A DNA stretch of 64,000 bases, from positions 310,001 to 374,000 of the forward strand of contig PGXO01000001.1 of assembly GCA_002839185.1 (NCBI GenBank), written 5' to 3'. The DNA is from Synergistetes bacterium HGW-Synergistetes-1 (GTDB lineage: Bacteria > Synergistota > Synergistia > Synergistales > Synergistaceae). Made by a program: the position numbers and the translations under genes. This document shows, in pieces, positions 16,305 to 26,121 of the stretch. The notes beneath the pieces were generated by a model. It searched no databases. It was not told the DNA's origin and saw nothing but the letters and a program-made list of their open reading frames with translations. The number at the start of each line of letters is the position of its first letter. Positions within the stretch are counted from its first letter, which is position 1.

Positions 16305-16580
16305 CTAGGCGTGTAAGGATGATTGGGGTACTTCACAAAAGTAATCCATACATACGACAGGCACCGTTTGACGCTTACGATCCACAATAGATAACAGACC
16401 ATCTATTCCCTTGCTCATATCCGTAGAGCCGCATATGAGATAAATCTGCTTGCCTCGGTGATCAAACATAAAAAATCTCACCCTTATGGTAACTTGCTGG
16501 AGAGACTTTAGGTGAAGAATATTATTACTCACAGGTACGGATGGTTTGACGCTTACCTTACGACGCTTACGGTCTTTCAC
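16305..16580 (-). pseudogene. IS66-family remnant (TnpB/Orf2 fragment)
   Basis: An in-frame segment around residues 38-68, MFDHRGKQIYLICGSTDMS then GIDGLLSIV, matches the start of IS66 Orf2 (TnpB), normally an N-terminal stretch of the type IYLVCGxTDMRKxIDGL. The preceding KVSVKPSVPV resembles the end of IS66 Orf1. Only about 50 of the ~110 TnpB residues remain before the frame ends in unrelated sequence, and no Orf3 transposase is present. This is a decayed insertion beside a tRNA gene. Confidence 0.5.
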
Positions 16581-16613
16581 CGTCTAGTCTGCGCACATGT
16601 CGGGCGCACCACT

Positions 16614-16645
16614 AAAAAAACCTCCGAACAATATCGGAGGTTTTT
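16614..16645 (-). terminator. Intrinsic terminator of tRNA-Met
   Basis: CCTCCGA/TCGGAGG 7-bp stem (extended by A-T pairs) with a 6-nt loop; on the minus strand it ends in seven T. It starts about 10 bp after the tRNA 3' end. Confidence 0.85.
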
Positions 16646-16654
16646 ATTTAAAAT

Positions 16655-16731
16655 TGGTGGCGCTGACTGGATTTGAACCGGTGACCTGTCGGGTATGAAC
16701 CGAATGCTCTAGCCAGCTGAGCTACAGCGCC
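16655..16731 (-). tRNA. tRNA-Met (CAU), elongator type
   Basis: 77 nt including an encoded CCA. Acceptor stem GGCGCTG/CAGCGCC is perfect, the D-arm is GCTC...GAGC and the anticodon loop is TTCATAC. Two mismatches occur: U27-C43 at the top of the anticodon stem and C51-A63 in the T stem. E. coli elongator tRNA-Met also has an unpaired 51-63 position, so this may be normal. Overall sequence resembles elongator rather than initiator tRNA-Met (1-72 is paired). Confidence 0.85.
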
Positions 16732-16739
16732 AAAAATGT

Positions 16740-17382
16740 TAGCGGGATCAAAATCTTTTCAACATTAACATAGTCCGTAGGCTCCATGACTTCATCAAGC
16801 TACCCGTTAGTCAGTCCTCTTGAGCAAGAGTTCTGATCTCCCGATTTATGCCTGTAAGCAGAATGTATAAACAACGATTGCCAATCGATTTTTGCACTGT
16901 AGAGTACATTTTTAAAGTTCGATCAGCTTTCAGGCCTAGTTACAATTCTTGCCCCTGTTTAAACCCGCCTGTCAAAAAATACGGTTTATGTGCGTTTTCC
17001 CGCGTCACGCAGAAGATTTTAACTCAGTTTCCTGAATAAAGCAACACCCAGAAATAACTGTGTGTTGTTGATCAGCGATATTGTCATGGTGTAACTCGTC
17101 AGGGAAAATGTCATCCCCTCTAATAAAGATAAAATGAGAGGATGAAAATAAAAATGAGCAACCCTTCGACTGGCCTCGCTGCTCTGAATGAGAATATTCA
17201 AGAGTCTATAGAGCTTAAACAAGTAGACGCTGTCCACTCGTTGTGCCCGATACTAACTGAAACAACCTTATTACGTTTATCTTTGTAAGACGAAACACAT
17301 AAATTCTCGCAAAAAAACATCAGAAAGTTGCTTTTAGTCTTACATTTCTGATTATCTTAGAAACCTCGATTTACTATTTCAT
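16740..17382. other. Gene-poor region beside the tRNA and IS66 remnant
   Basis: About 640 bp without a convincing gene. A 47-codon frame on the plus strand (ATG 17142, AGAGG just upstream) and a 72-codon frame on the minus strand (17019-17237) match nothing I recognise. With the neighbouring IS66 remnant and tRNA gene it looks like eroded inserted DNA. Confidence 0.4.
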
Positions 17383-17976
17383 TCAAGCAATCAGGTTAGC
17401 GTTCACAAAATCCCAGTTTATCAGGTTTTTGATAAATGAATCCAGATAATCTGCGCGTTTGTTCTGGTAATCCAGATAATATGCGTGCTCCCATACGTCT
17501 ACCGTTAAAAGGGGCTTAACGTCTTTGGCGATAGGTGTGTCTGCGTTGGAAGTCTTGATGATTTCCAGTTTGCCATCTTTTTGAACAAGCCAGGCCCAAC
17601 CGCTTCCAAACTGACCTAGAGCCGTATCCTTAAATTTTTTGGCGAATATCTCGTAGCTTCCAAAATCCAGATTAATCTTCTCCCCCAAGGGACCGTAAGG
17701 AATACCGCCTCCTGCAGGCTTGATCGAATTCCAGTAGAAGGTATGGTTCCAAACCTGTGCGGCATTGTTGAAAACAGCCGTTTTGTCATCTCTGCCTGAA
17801 GTATTTTTTATTATGTTTTCAAGTGTTTCTTGCGAAAATTCAGTGCCTTCAATGAGTTTGTTCAGATTCTCAACATAGGTATTATGGTGCTTGCCGTAAT
17901 GAAAATCCATAGTTTTGGAACTGATATGGGGTTCCAGCGCATCGTTTCCGTATGGGAGTTTGGGCAGCATAATCAT
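17383..17976 (-). CDS. sodB: Superoxide dismutase, Fe/Mn family (Fe-type residues)
   Basis: Converts superoxide to hydrogen peroxide and oxygen in the cytosol. 197 residues, the normal length. Metal ligands H26 (DFHYGKHH), H78 (QVWNHTFYW), D160 and H164 (DVWEHAYYLDY) are all present. Gln74 in AAQVWNHTF is the active-site glutamine placed as in iron enzymes, and the FGSGWAWLV segment fits, so iron is more likely than manganese. It is followed (64 bp, same strand) upstream by a CsbD-like stress gene, suggesting a stress-response pair. No signal peptide. Confidence 0.95.
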   Translation of the reverse strand: MIMLPKLPYGNDALEPHISSKTMDFHYGKHHNTYVENLNKLIEGTEFSQETLENIIKNTSGRDDKTAVFNNAAQVWNHTFYWNSIKPAGGGIPYGPLGEKINLDFGSYEIFAKKFKDTALGQFGSGWAWLVQKDGKLEIIKTSNADTPIAKDVKPLLTVDVWEHAYYLDYQNKRADYLDSFIKNLINWDFVNANLIA

Positions 17977-18040
17977 TTTATCAGACCATCCTTTTTTGTT
18001 TTGTATTTTAATTATAATTTAAATTGAAACACTCTAAATA

Positions 18041-18241
18041 CTATTTGTGGCTGTTAATAAAATCGTCTAACTCTTTATTGGCTTTTTCTTTTGCGTAGCC
18101 ATACTTTGTCTGAAGAAGACCCACAAGTTTTTCACTTTCTCCGTCTATCACCATCACTTCATCATCAGTAAACCTACCCCAGGTCTTTTTGACATCTCCC
18201 TGAATCTCATGCCATTTCCCTTTGAGAACATCTTCATTCAT
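18041..18241 (-). CDS. CsbD-family stress-response protein
   Basis: 66-residue hydrophilic protein of the CsbD family, whose B. subtilis member is controlled by sigma-B; molecular function unknown. Family signs are the N-terminal LKGKWHEIQGDVKKTWGRFT and the C-terminal KYGYAKEKANKELDDF. It lies 64 bp upstream of sodB on the same strand, so both may be transcribed together. No TM or signal segment. Acidic and lysine-rich, as expected for this family. Confidence 0.85.
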   Translation of the reverse strand: MNEDVLKGKWHEIQGDVKKTWGRFTDDEVMVIDGESEKLVGLLQTKYGYAKEKANKELDDFINSHK

Positions 18242-18482
18242 GATCCATACACCAACCCTTCATTTAGCGACGCATATGTAACACTGCTAACATATTTTCA
18301 TATTATAACAACAATGTAAAATATAGTCAAAAAATTGTAAATAAAAATCAAAATATTCAAAAAATTTGTCAATTGCAAAATTTACTTCATCACTAACATA
18401 GACTCAATAACCGAATATACCTAAATCTGACAGGACTGCTGTTAAATGTTTAATTGTTGGATATCAGAGATAGAAGTATCCA

Positions 18483-19607
18483 CTAAGCCATCAGGCTGAT
18501 GGTTTTACGGAATCTATTCAGCGCGATCATGAAGAATACAGCCGCTATCACCGCCATAGCAAGAAAATTTATCCATACATCCTCAATACCCGCACCCCGG
18601 AAAAGGATCCCCTGCCCGGCAGCAACGAAGTGTGTGCTTGGCGCGGCCAACATAATTTTCTGAACAAACTCCGGCATGCTCTCCCGTGGGGTCTGGCCTC
18701 CTGAAAGCAGCTCCAACGGCAGCAGTACCAACAGAGAAAGCATCCCGAACTGGGGCATTGAGCGCGCCACAGTGGCCATAAAAATACCCATTGAAGTCGT
18801 GGCAACAACGCAAAGCGCTGCTGCACATAAGAAGAGCAAAACAGAGCCTTGGACAGGAATTTTTAAAAGACCCTGTACAACGACTGTCAGCGATATTCCT
18901 GCGCTGATTATAACGACCAGGCCCATGGACCAAATCTTGGACAGCATTATTTCAATCGGCGTAACAGGCATTACAAGCAGATGTTCGATCGTGCCGTGTT
19001 CACGTTCACGGATAAGGGCGGCTCCGGCAAGTATGATTGAGAGCATGGTGAGGCCGTTGATAATTTCAGACAAAGCTCCGAACCAGGACTGTTCAAGATT
19101 AGGATTGTAACGCATGCGAAGTGCCAGGCTTACCTTTGGTTCTGTGCTTATTCTGTAACCCTGAACAAACTCACTGACCTCTCCGAAGATCACCTGCTGG
19201 ATATAACCGCTGCCTGTAAATGCCTGAGTCATACGGGTTGCATCCACGTTAAGCTGAATTGCCGGTGATTTTCCTGCAATAAGGTCGTTCTGAAAATCCG
19301 GAGGGATATCCAGTACAAATGTGTATTCGCCGGCATCCAGTCCGGGATCTACCGCTGAAAGGGGGATCAGCACAGGAGAAATAAATTGCGGTGGGTAGAA
19401 GGCGGAAATGATGCGGTTTGAAAGCGCGGAATCATCCTCATCGACAAAGGCAATAGAAACATTGTTCAGTGTCTCTGGCATCAGAGTCGCAGCGATGTAT
19501 ATCTGACCGGTAAACATGAAGATGATCAGAAACAGCATCATTGGGTCACGCGCGAGGCTCCAAAGTTCTTTAATCCCCAGACGATAAATATGTTTCAGAC
19601 TTGGCAT
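18483..19607 (-). CDS. ABC-2 type permease (YhhJ/YbhR type)
   Basis: Membrane subunit of an ABC exporter, 374 residues. One N-terminal TM helix (about 22-42), a large extracytoplasmic domain (about 45-175, with DIPPDFQNDL near its centre), and five C-terminal TM helices (about 180-370). The REREHGTIEHLLVMPV motif before the TM bundle is typical of ABC-2 permeases. It starts 2 bp after the stop of the RbbA-type gene, so translation is coupled. Last gene of a TolC-HlyD-RbbA-permease operon with the same order as E. coli yhiI-rbbA-yhhJ. Substrate unknown; drugs, bile-like compounds or envelope lipids are plausible. Confidence 0.9.
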   Translation of the reverse strand: MPSLKHIYRLGIKELWSLARDPMMLFLIIFMFTGQIYIAATLMPETLNNVSIAFVDEDDSALSNRIISAFYPPQFISPVLIPLSAVDPGLDAGEYTFVLDIPPDFQNDLIAGKSPAIQLNVDATRMTQAFTGSGYIQQVIFGEVSEFVQGYRISTEPKVSLALRMRYNPNLEQSWFGALSEIINGLTMLSIILAGAALIREREHGTIEHLLVMPVTPIEIMLSKIWSMGLVVIISAGISLTVVVQGLLKIPVQGSVLLFLCAAALCVVATTSMGIFMATVARSMPQFGMLSLLVLLPLELLSGGQTPRESMPEFVQKIMLAAPSTHFVAAGQGILFRGAGIEDVWINFLAMAVIAAVFFMIALNRFRKTISLMA

Positions 19608-19609
19608 TT

Positions 19610-22375
19610 TCAGGACTCCTGTTTCTTAAGAAGCAATATCGAAAGGGTCATTATGACCGGTACAGAGATTAAAATATAAAACAAATAGGGATACAGGCTG
19701 GAGAAACCCAAAGCTTTATTGAACACTCCCCTGCAAATGCTAATGTAGTAGGTCGCCGGATAGATGTGTCCGACATAAAATCCTATCCCATCAAGGGAGG
19801 AGACAGGATTTATCATTCCTGCATACTGGATAGCCGGGATCATGGTAATAATTATTGACATGAACATAGCTGCGATCTGGCTCTTCGTTAACGTTGAAGA
19901 AAAGAGGCCAATGCCTGTGGAAAATGTGACAAAAAAGAGTGTTCCTATTGTCATTGCCATCAGGCTGCCCTTTATCGGAACGTTAAATACCGTTACAGCC
20001 AGCAGAGTCATCATTACGAAGTTAAGCATTGCTATGGCTATATACGGCAGCTGTTTTCCTATGAGGAATTCGGCACGGCTTACAGGTGTCACATAAAGGT
20101 TGAGAATTGATCCCATCTCTTTCTCTCTTACGACCGACAGCGCTGTGAGCATTGCAGGGATCATAAGGAGCAGCATTGGAATGACAGCCGGTATCATTGA
20201 CGGAAGGCTCTTTACGTCGGGATTGTAGCGAAACCTGGTTTCGATCACTGCTGAATGCCCTCCCGCTGTCTGCAGGGGCTGTCTCATTGCCGTCTCCTCC
20301 AGCCAATTCTGGTGCATGCCCTGTACATAACCTCCTACTGTCTCTGCACGCATAGGCATGGCTCCATCCACCCATGCCCCTATCTGTACATTTTTTCCAT
20401 GTTTCACATCGCGGGAAAAATTAGGAGGTATTTCAATGGCCATGTTGAGTTCTCCTGATCTCATGCGCCGTTCCAGTTCCTCGTAATTTGCTATAGGGGG
20501 ATACTCTATGAAGTATCCTGATCCTGAAAGGTTCAGTGAATAATTCTGGCTCAGCACCGTCTGGTCACGGTCAAGAACCGCGTAAGTTAAGTTTTCTACA
20601 TCCAGGCTTATGCCGTATCCGATGACAAACATGAGGATAATAGTTCCAAACAGTGCCATAACTCCACGTACAGGATCACGCATTATTTCAAGTGATTCGC
20701 GAATACAGTAGCTCCAGGCACGTTTCCAGTTGAACCATTTATTATTTCCCGGGCCGCTGTCATTATGGTCAGGATTTTTAGCCGGTCGCTTTTTTGTGAC
20801 AGAGGCAGAAAGAACAGCCTCGTCATCTGAATCAGCTTCTTTCAGGTAACTGATAAAAGCCTCTTCCAGGGTCGCAGCACTTCGCTTCCGTATGAGGTCA
20901 GCAGGTACGTCAGTGACAAGGACCTTTCCCGAGTGCATGAGGGATATCCGGTCACATCGTTCTGCTTCATTCATAAAATGTGTGGAGACAAATATCGTGA
21001 CATGGTCGTTTCTTGAAAGGTCTATCATTAATTGCCACATAGTGTCGCGTGCGATCGGATCGACCCCTGAGGTAGGTTCGTCAAGGATAAGCAGTTCAGG
21101 TTTATGCACCATTGCCACAGCAAGTGAAAGACGCTGGCGGATCCCCAGGGGCAGATTATCCGGCATCGCATCGAGAACTTCTCCCAGACCAAAGCGCTTT
21201 ACCATTTCGTCTACCCGGCCGGGGATCTTATCTTTCTGAACTTTAAAAAGTCTTGCATGAAGTATAAGGTTCTGGCGAACGGATAGTTCTGTATAGAGGG
21301 AAAAGAGCTGGGACATGTAACCTACGCGGCGCCGAGTATCTATGTTTTTCGCACTGACTTTGTGTCCAAAAAGAGAGGCCCGACCTTCTGAAGGCTGCAG
21401 CAATCCGGTGAGCATTTTCATAGTGGTCGTTTTGCCGCAGCCGTTTGAGCCAAGGAATCCGAATATTTCCCCGCGGGTGATCTTCAGGCTTACGTGATCA
21501 ACGGCAACGAACTTGCCAAAGCGCATTGTGAGACCGACTGCGTCAATGGCAGTTCCAGAATTTTCGTCCATGACAAAAGGCGGAATGACGATCTCGCTGT
21601 AGCCCTTGCGTTTTTCCTCGGGGAGCAGGGCAATGAAGGCTTCGTCCAGCGAACGGGATTTAGTTCGCTCGAGAAGCTCGTCAGGCGTGCCTGTTGCAAG
21701 GATCTTCCCGGAATCCATAGCAATAAGCCAGTCAAAGCGCTGGGCCTCGTCCATATATGCAGTTGCAACGATCACGCTCATTCCGTGGCTGTCGCCCCGT
21801 ATGCGGTTAATTAGGTCCCAGAACTGCGAACGTGCAAGGGGATCGACGCCGGTAGTCGGTTCATCCAGAATAAGAAAGTCGGGATCATGTATCAGTGCAC
21901 AGCAAAGTCCGAGCTTCTGCTTCATTCCACCGGACAACTTACCTGCCGGGCGATCCATAAAGTCAGTAAGACCGGTGCTTCGGCACAATTCATCTATGCG
22001 GCGGCGGCGTTCATCTGCGCCATGACCAAACAGCCTGCCAAAAAACTGAAGATTCTCCTCAACAGACAGAGTCGGAGCAAGGTTTTTTCCGAGTCCCTGC
22101 GGCATGTACGCAATGCGGTTGCATACGTCATGACGATGACGCTTGCTTGCCATATCGCCTTCAAGCACCATTATCTGCCCCTGCTGAATTACCCTCGCGC
22201 CCGAAATAAGCGACAGCATCGTGGACTTGCCTACCCCGTCAGGTCCTATCAGTCCAACCATGCAGCCTGCCGGAATGTTTAATGAAACATTATCCAGCGC
22301 AAGTTTTTTTCCGTAACTCTGCGAAATATCAGTCAGGGTCGCAACAGTGGAAGAGGCCTTCAGCTCAGGGATCAT
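19610..22375 (-). CDS. rbbA: RbbA-type fusion: two ABC ATPase domains plus ABC-2 permease
   Basis: 921-residue fusion. ATPase 1 (about 10-235): Walker [10 protein letters not shown], signature LSGGMKQ, Walker [13 protein letters not shown]. ATPase 2 (about 270-500): Walker [10 protein letters not shown], Walker [13 protein letters not shown], but the signature reads LPLGIRQ rather than LSGGQ. Permease (about 555-921): one TM helix, an extracytoplasmic domain and five TM helices, with [19 protein letters not shown]. coli RbbA has the same layout and the same LPLGIRQ signature; it was described as ribosome-associated, but the neighbours here point to export. ATG 22375 overlaps the hlyD stop (ATGA) with AAGGTG upstream. 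Confidence 0.92.
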   Translation of the reverse strand: MIPELKASSTVATLTDISQSYGKKLALDNVSLNIPAGCMVGLIGPDGVGKSTMLSLISGARVIQQGQIMVLEGDMASKRHRHDVCNRIAYMPQGLGKNLAPTLSVEENLQFFGRLFGHGADERRRRIDELCRSTGLTDFMDRPAGKLSGGMKQKLGLCCALIHDPDFLILDEPTTGVDPLARSQFWDLINRIRGDSHGMSVIVATAYMDEAQRFDWLIAMDSGKILATGTPDELLERTKSRSLDEAFIALLPEEKRKGYSEIVIPPFVMDENSGTAIDAVGLTMRFGKFVAVDHVSLKITRGEIFGFLGSNGCGKTTTMKMLTGLLQPSEGRASLFGHKVSAKNIDTRRRVGYMSQLFSLYTELSVRQNLILHARLFKVQKDKIPGRVDEMVKRFGLGEVLDAMPDNLPLGIRQRLSLAVAMVHKPELLILDEPTSGVDPIARDTMWQLMIDLSRNDHVTIFVSTHFMNEAERCDRISLMHSGKVLVTDVPADLIRKRSAATLEEAFISYLKEADSDDEAVLSASVTKKRPAKNPDHNDSGPGNNKWFNWKRAWSYCIRESLEIMRDPVRGVMALFGTIILMFVIGYGISLDVENLTYAVLDRDQTVLSQNYSLNLSGSGYFIEYPPIANYEELERRMRSGELNMAIEIPPNFSRDVKHGKNVQIGAWVDGAMPMRAETVGGYVQGMHQNWLEETAMRQPLQTAGGHSAVIETRFRYNPDVKSLPSMIPAVIPMLLLMIPAMLTALSVVREKEMGSILNLYVTPVSRAEFLIGKQLPYIAIAMLNFVMMTLLAVTVFNVPIKGSLMAMTIGTLFFVTFSTGIGLFSSTLTKSQIAAMFMSIIITMIPAIQYAGMINPVSSLDGIGFYVGHIYPATYYISICRGVFNKALGFSSLYPYLFYILISVPVIMTLSILLLKKQES

Positions 22376-23475
22376 TCTTTCACCTTGATTCCCAGATCTG
22401 CCGGCCATTCATCCTCGGAATTTAATTTGATCCACGCTACACCCGGAAGTCCGGTTTTCACCATTGTTAAGTGTTTATTCAGTAATTCAGGAGAAATTCT
22501 TGCTTTGACTCTGAACATCAGCTTCTGCCTTTCACTGGCTGTCTCCACCGTTTTTGGGGTGAACTGTGCCACGCTGGCGACAAAGGAGACCTGAGCAGGG
22601 ATGACTTTATCTGGTGCCGCATCCAGTATTATTCGGACGTCGCTCCCAAGTACGACCTGACCTGCCACTGTTTCAGGAAGGAAAAAGGTCATATATACAT
22701 CACTGAGGTCAACCAGGCTGAGTACGGTCCCTCCTGCAGGCAGTACTTCTCCGGGCTGGGCAACGCGAAATTGTATGCGGCCGTCACGCGGAGCCTTCAA
22801 ATGGCAGTCTTCTATATCAGCCTCTATACGGGCAACTGTTGCCTGCACGGCAGCAACACCGGATCTGGCGTTGACGACCTGCGCCTCTGCTGCATTTACT
22901 GCTGCCCTGGCAGCTATGACCTGGGACTGGGCAGAAACAAGCTGAGCCTTTTGTCCCTCAAATTCTGAGGTTATATTGTCAAATTCCTGTACAGATATCA
23001 CATTTTCATCCATCAGGACTTTAGAACGCTCATAACGTTTCTGAACTCCGTCCAGTTCGCTTTTGCGCTGTCGGACAACAGCCCCTGCAGTAGCAACGTC
23101 ACTTTTTCGCACGGCGACCTGGGCTTCGGCTCCGACGACCGCAGCTATAGCTTGCGCCTTTTGGGCTAGAGCTTCATTGCGCTGTGCTTCAAGCACCTCG
23201 ACCTGCATCTTTGCCAACAGCTGCCCGCTTTTTACAAAATCACCTTCGTTTGCCATTATCTCTACCACTCGTCCTCCAAGTTTTGTCGCTATGTTGATTT
23301 CAGTTGCCTCAATGCGGCCATTGCCGCTGACAAATCCTTCACGATTATTTGAGGGCTTCAGGATCATCCAGCCCGCTGCTGCTGCTGCCAGCGCAACAGC
23401 TGCAATGGCACCGAGGATAAAGATATTTCTTTTCCTTTTGGGCTGTATTGCATTTTGTAATTCAGGCTTTGGCAT
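22372..23475 (-). CDS. HlyD-family membrane-fusion (periplasmic adaptor) protein
   Basis: Adaptor linking the inner-membrane ABC exporter to the TolC-type outer-membrane channel. 367 residues: N-terminal TM anchor (about 17-38), biotinyl-lipoyl-like half ([19 protein letters not shown]), a long coiled-coil hairpin (about 95-225, Ala/Gln/Glu-rich), second lipoyl half ([20 protein letters not shown]) and a beta-barrel domain. Similar in style to YhiI/YbhG. Located between the tolC-like and rbbA-like genes; it ends with a 4-bp overlap into rbbA. Confidence 0.92.
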   Translation of the reverse strand: MPKPELQNAIQPKRKRNIFILGAIAAVALAAAAAGWMILKPSNNREGFVSGNGRIEATEINIATKLGGRVVEIMANEGDFVKSGQLLAKMQVEVLEAQRNEALAQKAQAIAAVVGAEAQVAVRKSDVATAGAVVRQRKSELDGVQKRYERSKVLMDENVISVQEFDNITSEFEGQKAQLVSAQSQVIAARAAVNAAEAQVVNARSGVAAVQATVARIEADIEDCHLKAPRDGRIQFRVAQPGEVLPAGGTVLSLVDLSDVYMTFFLPETVAGQVVLGSDVRIILDAAPDKVIPAQVSFVASVAQFTPKTVETASERQKLMFRVKARISPELLNKHLTMVKTGLPGVAWIKLNSEDEWPADLGIKVKE

Positions 23476-23518
23476 TTAGAGTTTTTCTCCCCTCAGCAGT
23501 GAAAATTCAATTTTATTC

Positions 23519-24850
23519 TTAAAATTCACCCATGGCATAGAGCAGGTCAGCGTAGGCAGTCCTGGCTTCCGCTACTGCATTTGTCCTTGCGTTTCTCGTA
23601 TCTGTCATAGCAAGACGGGCATCCAGGACGTCAATGTTTGTCCCCATCTGATTCTGATAGCGCTTCATGGCTATACGGTAGTCCTCCTCTGACTGGACTA
23701 CCGAATCTTCAGCGACTTTTACCATCTGTATAGCTGAATCAAGGTTTACGCTTGCCTTGGATACATCAAGCCCGATCTCGCGCTTCAAATCTTCAATTCG
23801 ATATAATAATTCTTCAGCTGTTGCCTTTGCCTCTACGATCTGTCCATGTACTTTCCCGGAATCGAACAGCCTGAGTTCAGCAAAAATTCCTATTCTCCAT
23901 TCGTCCTCTGCTGACGGAAATATCTCATCATCAGCAATAAGGGCCTGTGCAGAAAGTTTGACCTGCGGCATCATCTGTCCCTTGACTGCCTTAACTGTCT
24001 GGAGTGCAGCATTTCTGGCCGCATCAAGCCCTTTCAGTTCCGGTCTCATGTCCAAAGCTCTCCTCAGAGGATCTTCAGGCACAGCAAAGTTCTCTAGATC
24101 GAAATCTCCTGCAGCAACTGTGTAATTTTCCTCAAGTGACTGACCTGTTATTCTTTCAAGCTGCTTCCAAGCGACCTTGACCTTGCTTTCTGCACGAATT
24201 AAGTCAAGCTTTGACGAAGAAACCGAGACCCTTACCCTTAAAACTTCGTTCTTGGCAACCGCACCAGTGCGGTAAAAAATCTCAACCTGCCTGAGATGTT
24301 CTTTGGCAAGGTCCAGGGCTTCCGCCGCAACCTGAGCGCCTGAAATCGATTTTTGCAGCTCGTAAAAGGCTCTTCGGACTCCATTTCCAACTTGCTGGAC
24401 AGTACGATCCAGCTCTGTCGTTCTGGCAGTAACAAGAAATTTTTCTGCTTTTGTACGGGCTGGAAGTGTCCCGCCGCTGTAAAGTACCTGGGTCAGTTTC
24501 AGCGCAACCCGGTATGTTTCTTCGTATCCCATGGGCACTATACCGATCTGAGTTATTCCGTTATTAGCAAAGGCGGGGGCATAAGGCGCATCGTTCAGCT
24601 TTTCGTAGCCAAAGGATCCGTAGATCTGAGGCATCTGGTCTGACCGTGTCGTTACCAGGCGTCCCTCTTGCTGACGGACACGTGCATTGGCAGCGAGAAT
24701 GAGTGGATTGGCTTCGCGCGAAATTACCAATAATTTTTCAAGAGTAAGTATTTCAGCACAATCTGCTTCGGAGGCCATAAGTCCCACAGTAAATACCGCC
24801 GCACAAACAACAGTTAAATATGTTTTGATCAACCGGTAATTGAGCTTCAT
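23519..24850 (-). CDS. TolC-family outer-membrane efflux channel protein
   Basis: Outer-membrane component of the export system and direct evidence of a second membrane. 443 residues with a signal peptide (about 1-31, cleaved near DCA), then two outer-membrane-efflux repeats rich in heptad coiled coil (about 45-235 and 250-440). Both repeats show the expected pattern of long helices around short strands (for example GGTLPARTKAEKF and KVHGQIVEAKATAEEL). SD AAGGTG precedes the ATG. It is the first gene of the four-gene operon, 43 bp ahead of hlyD, with a predicted promoter about 140 bp upstream. Confidence 0.92.
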   Translation of the reverse strand: MKLNYRLIKTYLTVVCAAVFTVGLMASEADCAEILTLEKLLVISREANPLILAANARVRQQEGRLVTTRSDQMPQIYGSFGYEKLNDAPYAPAFANNGITQIGIVPMGYEETYRVALKLTQVLYSGGTLPARTKAEKFLVTARTTELDRTVQQVGNGVRRAFYELQKSISGAQVAAEALDLAKEHLRQVEIFYRTGAVAKNEVLRVRVSVSSSKLDLIRAESKVKVAWKQLERITGQSLEENYTVAAGDFDLENFAVPEDPLRRALDMRPELKGLDAARNAALQTVKAVKGQMMPQVKLSAQALIADDEIFPSAEDEWRIGIFAELRLFDSGKVHGQIVEAKATAEELLYRIEDLKREIGLDVSKASVNLDSAIQMVKVAEDSVVQSEEDYRIAMKRYQNQMGTNIDVLDARLAMTDTRNARTNAVAEARTAYADLLYAMGEF

Positions 24851-24991
24851 TAGGCACCTTCTCTTTATAAAATTACATTACAAATAAAACTTTCCCTCCT
24901 ATGAAATAAACCTGGATATTGGAGAATAAACATATGACCGATCACTGAAAATCAAAGAGTAAATTATTAATGCTAACATTGTAACTCTTTA

Positions 24992-25019
24992 TTGTATAAG
25001 TAAATTAGATCAATGCAAG
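24992..25019 (-). promoter_or_regulatory. Predicted promoter of the TolC-HlyD-RbbA-permease operon
   Basis: On the minus strand TTGCAT (25019-25014), 16-bp spacer, TACAAT (24997-24992), about 140 bp before the ATG at 24850. The rest of the 24851-25160 gap shows no gene. Confidence 0.5.
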
Positions 25020-25160
25020 GTATAATGGCCTAAGTAATTCAGTAAGTAATTATTATTATCTTAAGCTTCAAATATCACTGATTACTGGACGATATCCAGG
25101 TCCGGGATGTTTGATGCTTATCTTAGTGTCAGGGTTTGAAGGAGTTTTGACAGAATGAAA

Positions 25161-25198
25161 AGAGAAAAAAGAACGGATCAGCATTTTCTGCCGATCCG
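25161..25198 (-). terminator. Terminator of the tRNA-Leu/tRNA-fMet transcript
   Basis: Stem CGGATC-x-GGCA / TGCT-type pairing (25174-25198, one mismatch), followed on the minus strand by TTCTTTTTTCTC. It lies about 36 bp after the tRNA-fMet 3' end. Confidence 0.75.
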
Positions 25199-25233
25199 GT
25201 CATAATTAGGGTTTGTCCCTTAAATGTTTAAAT

Positions 25234-25310
25234 TGGTTGCGGGGACAGGATTTGAACCTGTGACCTTCGGGTTATGAGCCCGACGAGCTGCCGTACTGCT
25301 CCACCCCGCG
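25234..25310 (-). tRNA. Initiator tRNA-fMet (CAU)
   Basis: 77 nt with encoded CCA. Begins CGCGGGGTGGAGCAG; position 1-72 is the unpaired C-A that marks bacterial initiator tRNA, and the anticodon stem carries the three G-C pairs (GGGCTCATAACCC). Probably co-transcribed with the tRNA-Leu 19 bp upstream. Confidence 0.95.
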
Positions 25311-25329
25311 ATTTGAATTGGTGCGTTAC

Positions 25330-25415
25330 TGGTGCCGAGAGCGGGATTCGAACCCGCACGAACTTGCGTTCGCAGGATTTTAAGTCCCGTGCGTCTACCA
25401 TTCCGCCATCCCGGC
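25330..25415 (-). tRNA. tRNA-Leu (UAA)
   Basis: 86 nt with encoded CCA. Class II tRNA: acceptor GCCGGGA/TCTCGGC with one G-T pair, anticodon loop ACTTAAAAT with TAA, and a long variable arm (CGAAC-GCAA-GTTCG). Precedes tRNA-fMet in one transcription unit. Confidence 0.95.
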
Positions 25416-25443
25416 AAACAGAAGCTATTATACCAAGAAATGT

Positions 25444-26121
25444 TCATCCGTCAAGGCTTTTCGTGAATTGGCACCATTTTTCTGCGTAGCAGTTTTTACA
25501 GTCCGGTTTTCTGGCTGAACATATACCTCTGCCGTGTTCGATAATGTTTAAATGAGCCCCTCTGAAACGTTCGGGAGGAAGTGTGCTTTCAAGATATTCC
25601 TGTATCTTGTCCGGTGCCATTTTTTCCGGTGCCCATCCAAGCCTGCGGCTTATCCTTGCTACATGAGTGTCAACCGGGAAAGCGGGCATATCAAGATCAA
25701 AGACCAGAACGCAGGCCGCCGTCTTCACTCCGACTCCGGGAAGAGATACCAGGAAATCCCTGGCTTCATTTGCTTTCCATTTTTGCAGATCGCTGATGGA
25801 ATGCCTTCCAAATTTATCTTTCAAAACAGCAAGTATCTGCTTCATACGCGTGGCTTTTGTGTCACCGAGACCGGCTACCCTTATGAGGTCGACTACTTTT
25901 TCAATAGGCGCCTCTGCTACGAGGTCCCACTTCGGATATTCGGTTTTGAGTTTTTCAAAAGCCTTGTCCCGGTTTTTATCGTTGGTGTTTTGTGACAGCA
26001 ACGTCAGCATAAGACCGTCAAGCGGTTCTTCGTGCTTCAGTTCGGGAGAAGGCCTGCCCTCGTTACCCCAGTGCCTTTCAAAGGCATCCAGGATCTCTTT
26101 TGCATGGTGGGGTTTCTTCAC
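25444..26121 (-). CDS. nth: Endonuclease III-type DNA glycosylase/AP lyase
   Basis: Base-excision repair enzyme that removes oxidised pyrimidines and cleaves at the abasic site. 225 residues. The helix-hairpin-helix motif [13 protein letters not shown] carries the catalytic Lys, and [13 protein letters not shown] carries the catalytic Asp. The four cysteines of the [4Fe-4S] cluster are present as C-x6-C-x2-C-x5-C in [17 protein letters not shown]. It overlaps the upstream Lon-like gene by 4 bp (ATGA), so the two are translationally coupled. Cytosolic. Confidence 0.93.
   Translation of the reverse strand: MKKPHHAKEILDAFERHWGNEGRPSPELKHEEPLDGLMLTLLSQNTNDKNRDKAFEKLKTEYPKWDLVAEAPIEKVVDLIRVAGLGDTKATRMKQILAVLKDKFGRHSISDLQKWKANEARDFLVSLPGVGVKTAACVLVFDLDMPAFPVDTHVARISRRLGWAPEKMAPDKIQEYLESTLPPERFRGAHLNIIEHGRGICSARKPDCKNCYAEKWCQFTKSLDG

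Noticed and set aside
17019-17237. Minus-strand 72-codon ORF near the IS66 remnant
   Set aside because: No SD, no recognisable motif and lies in an apparently eroded region.
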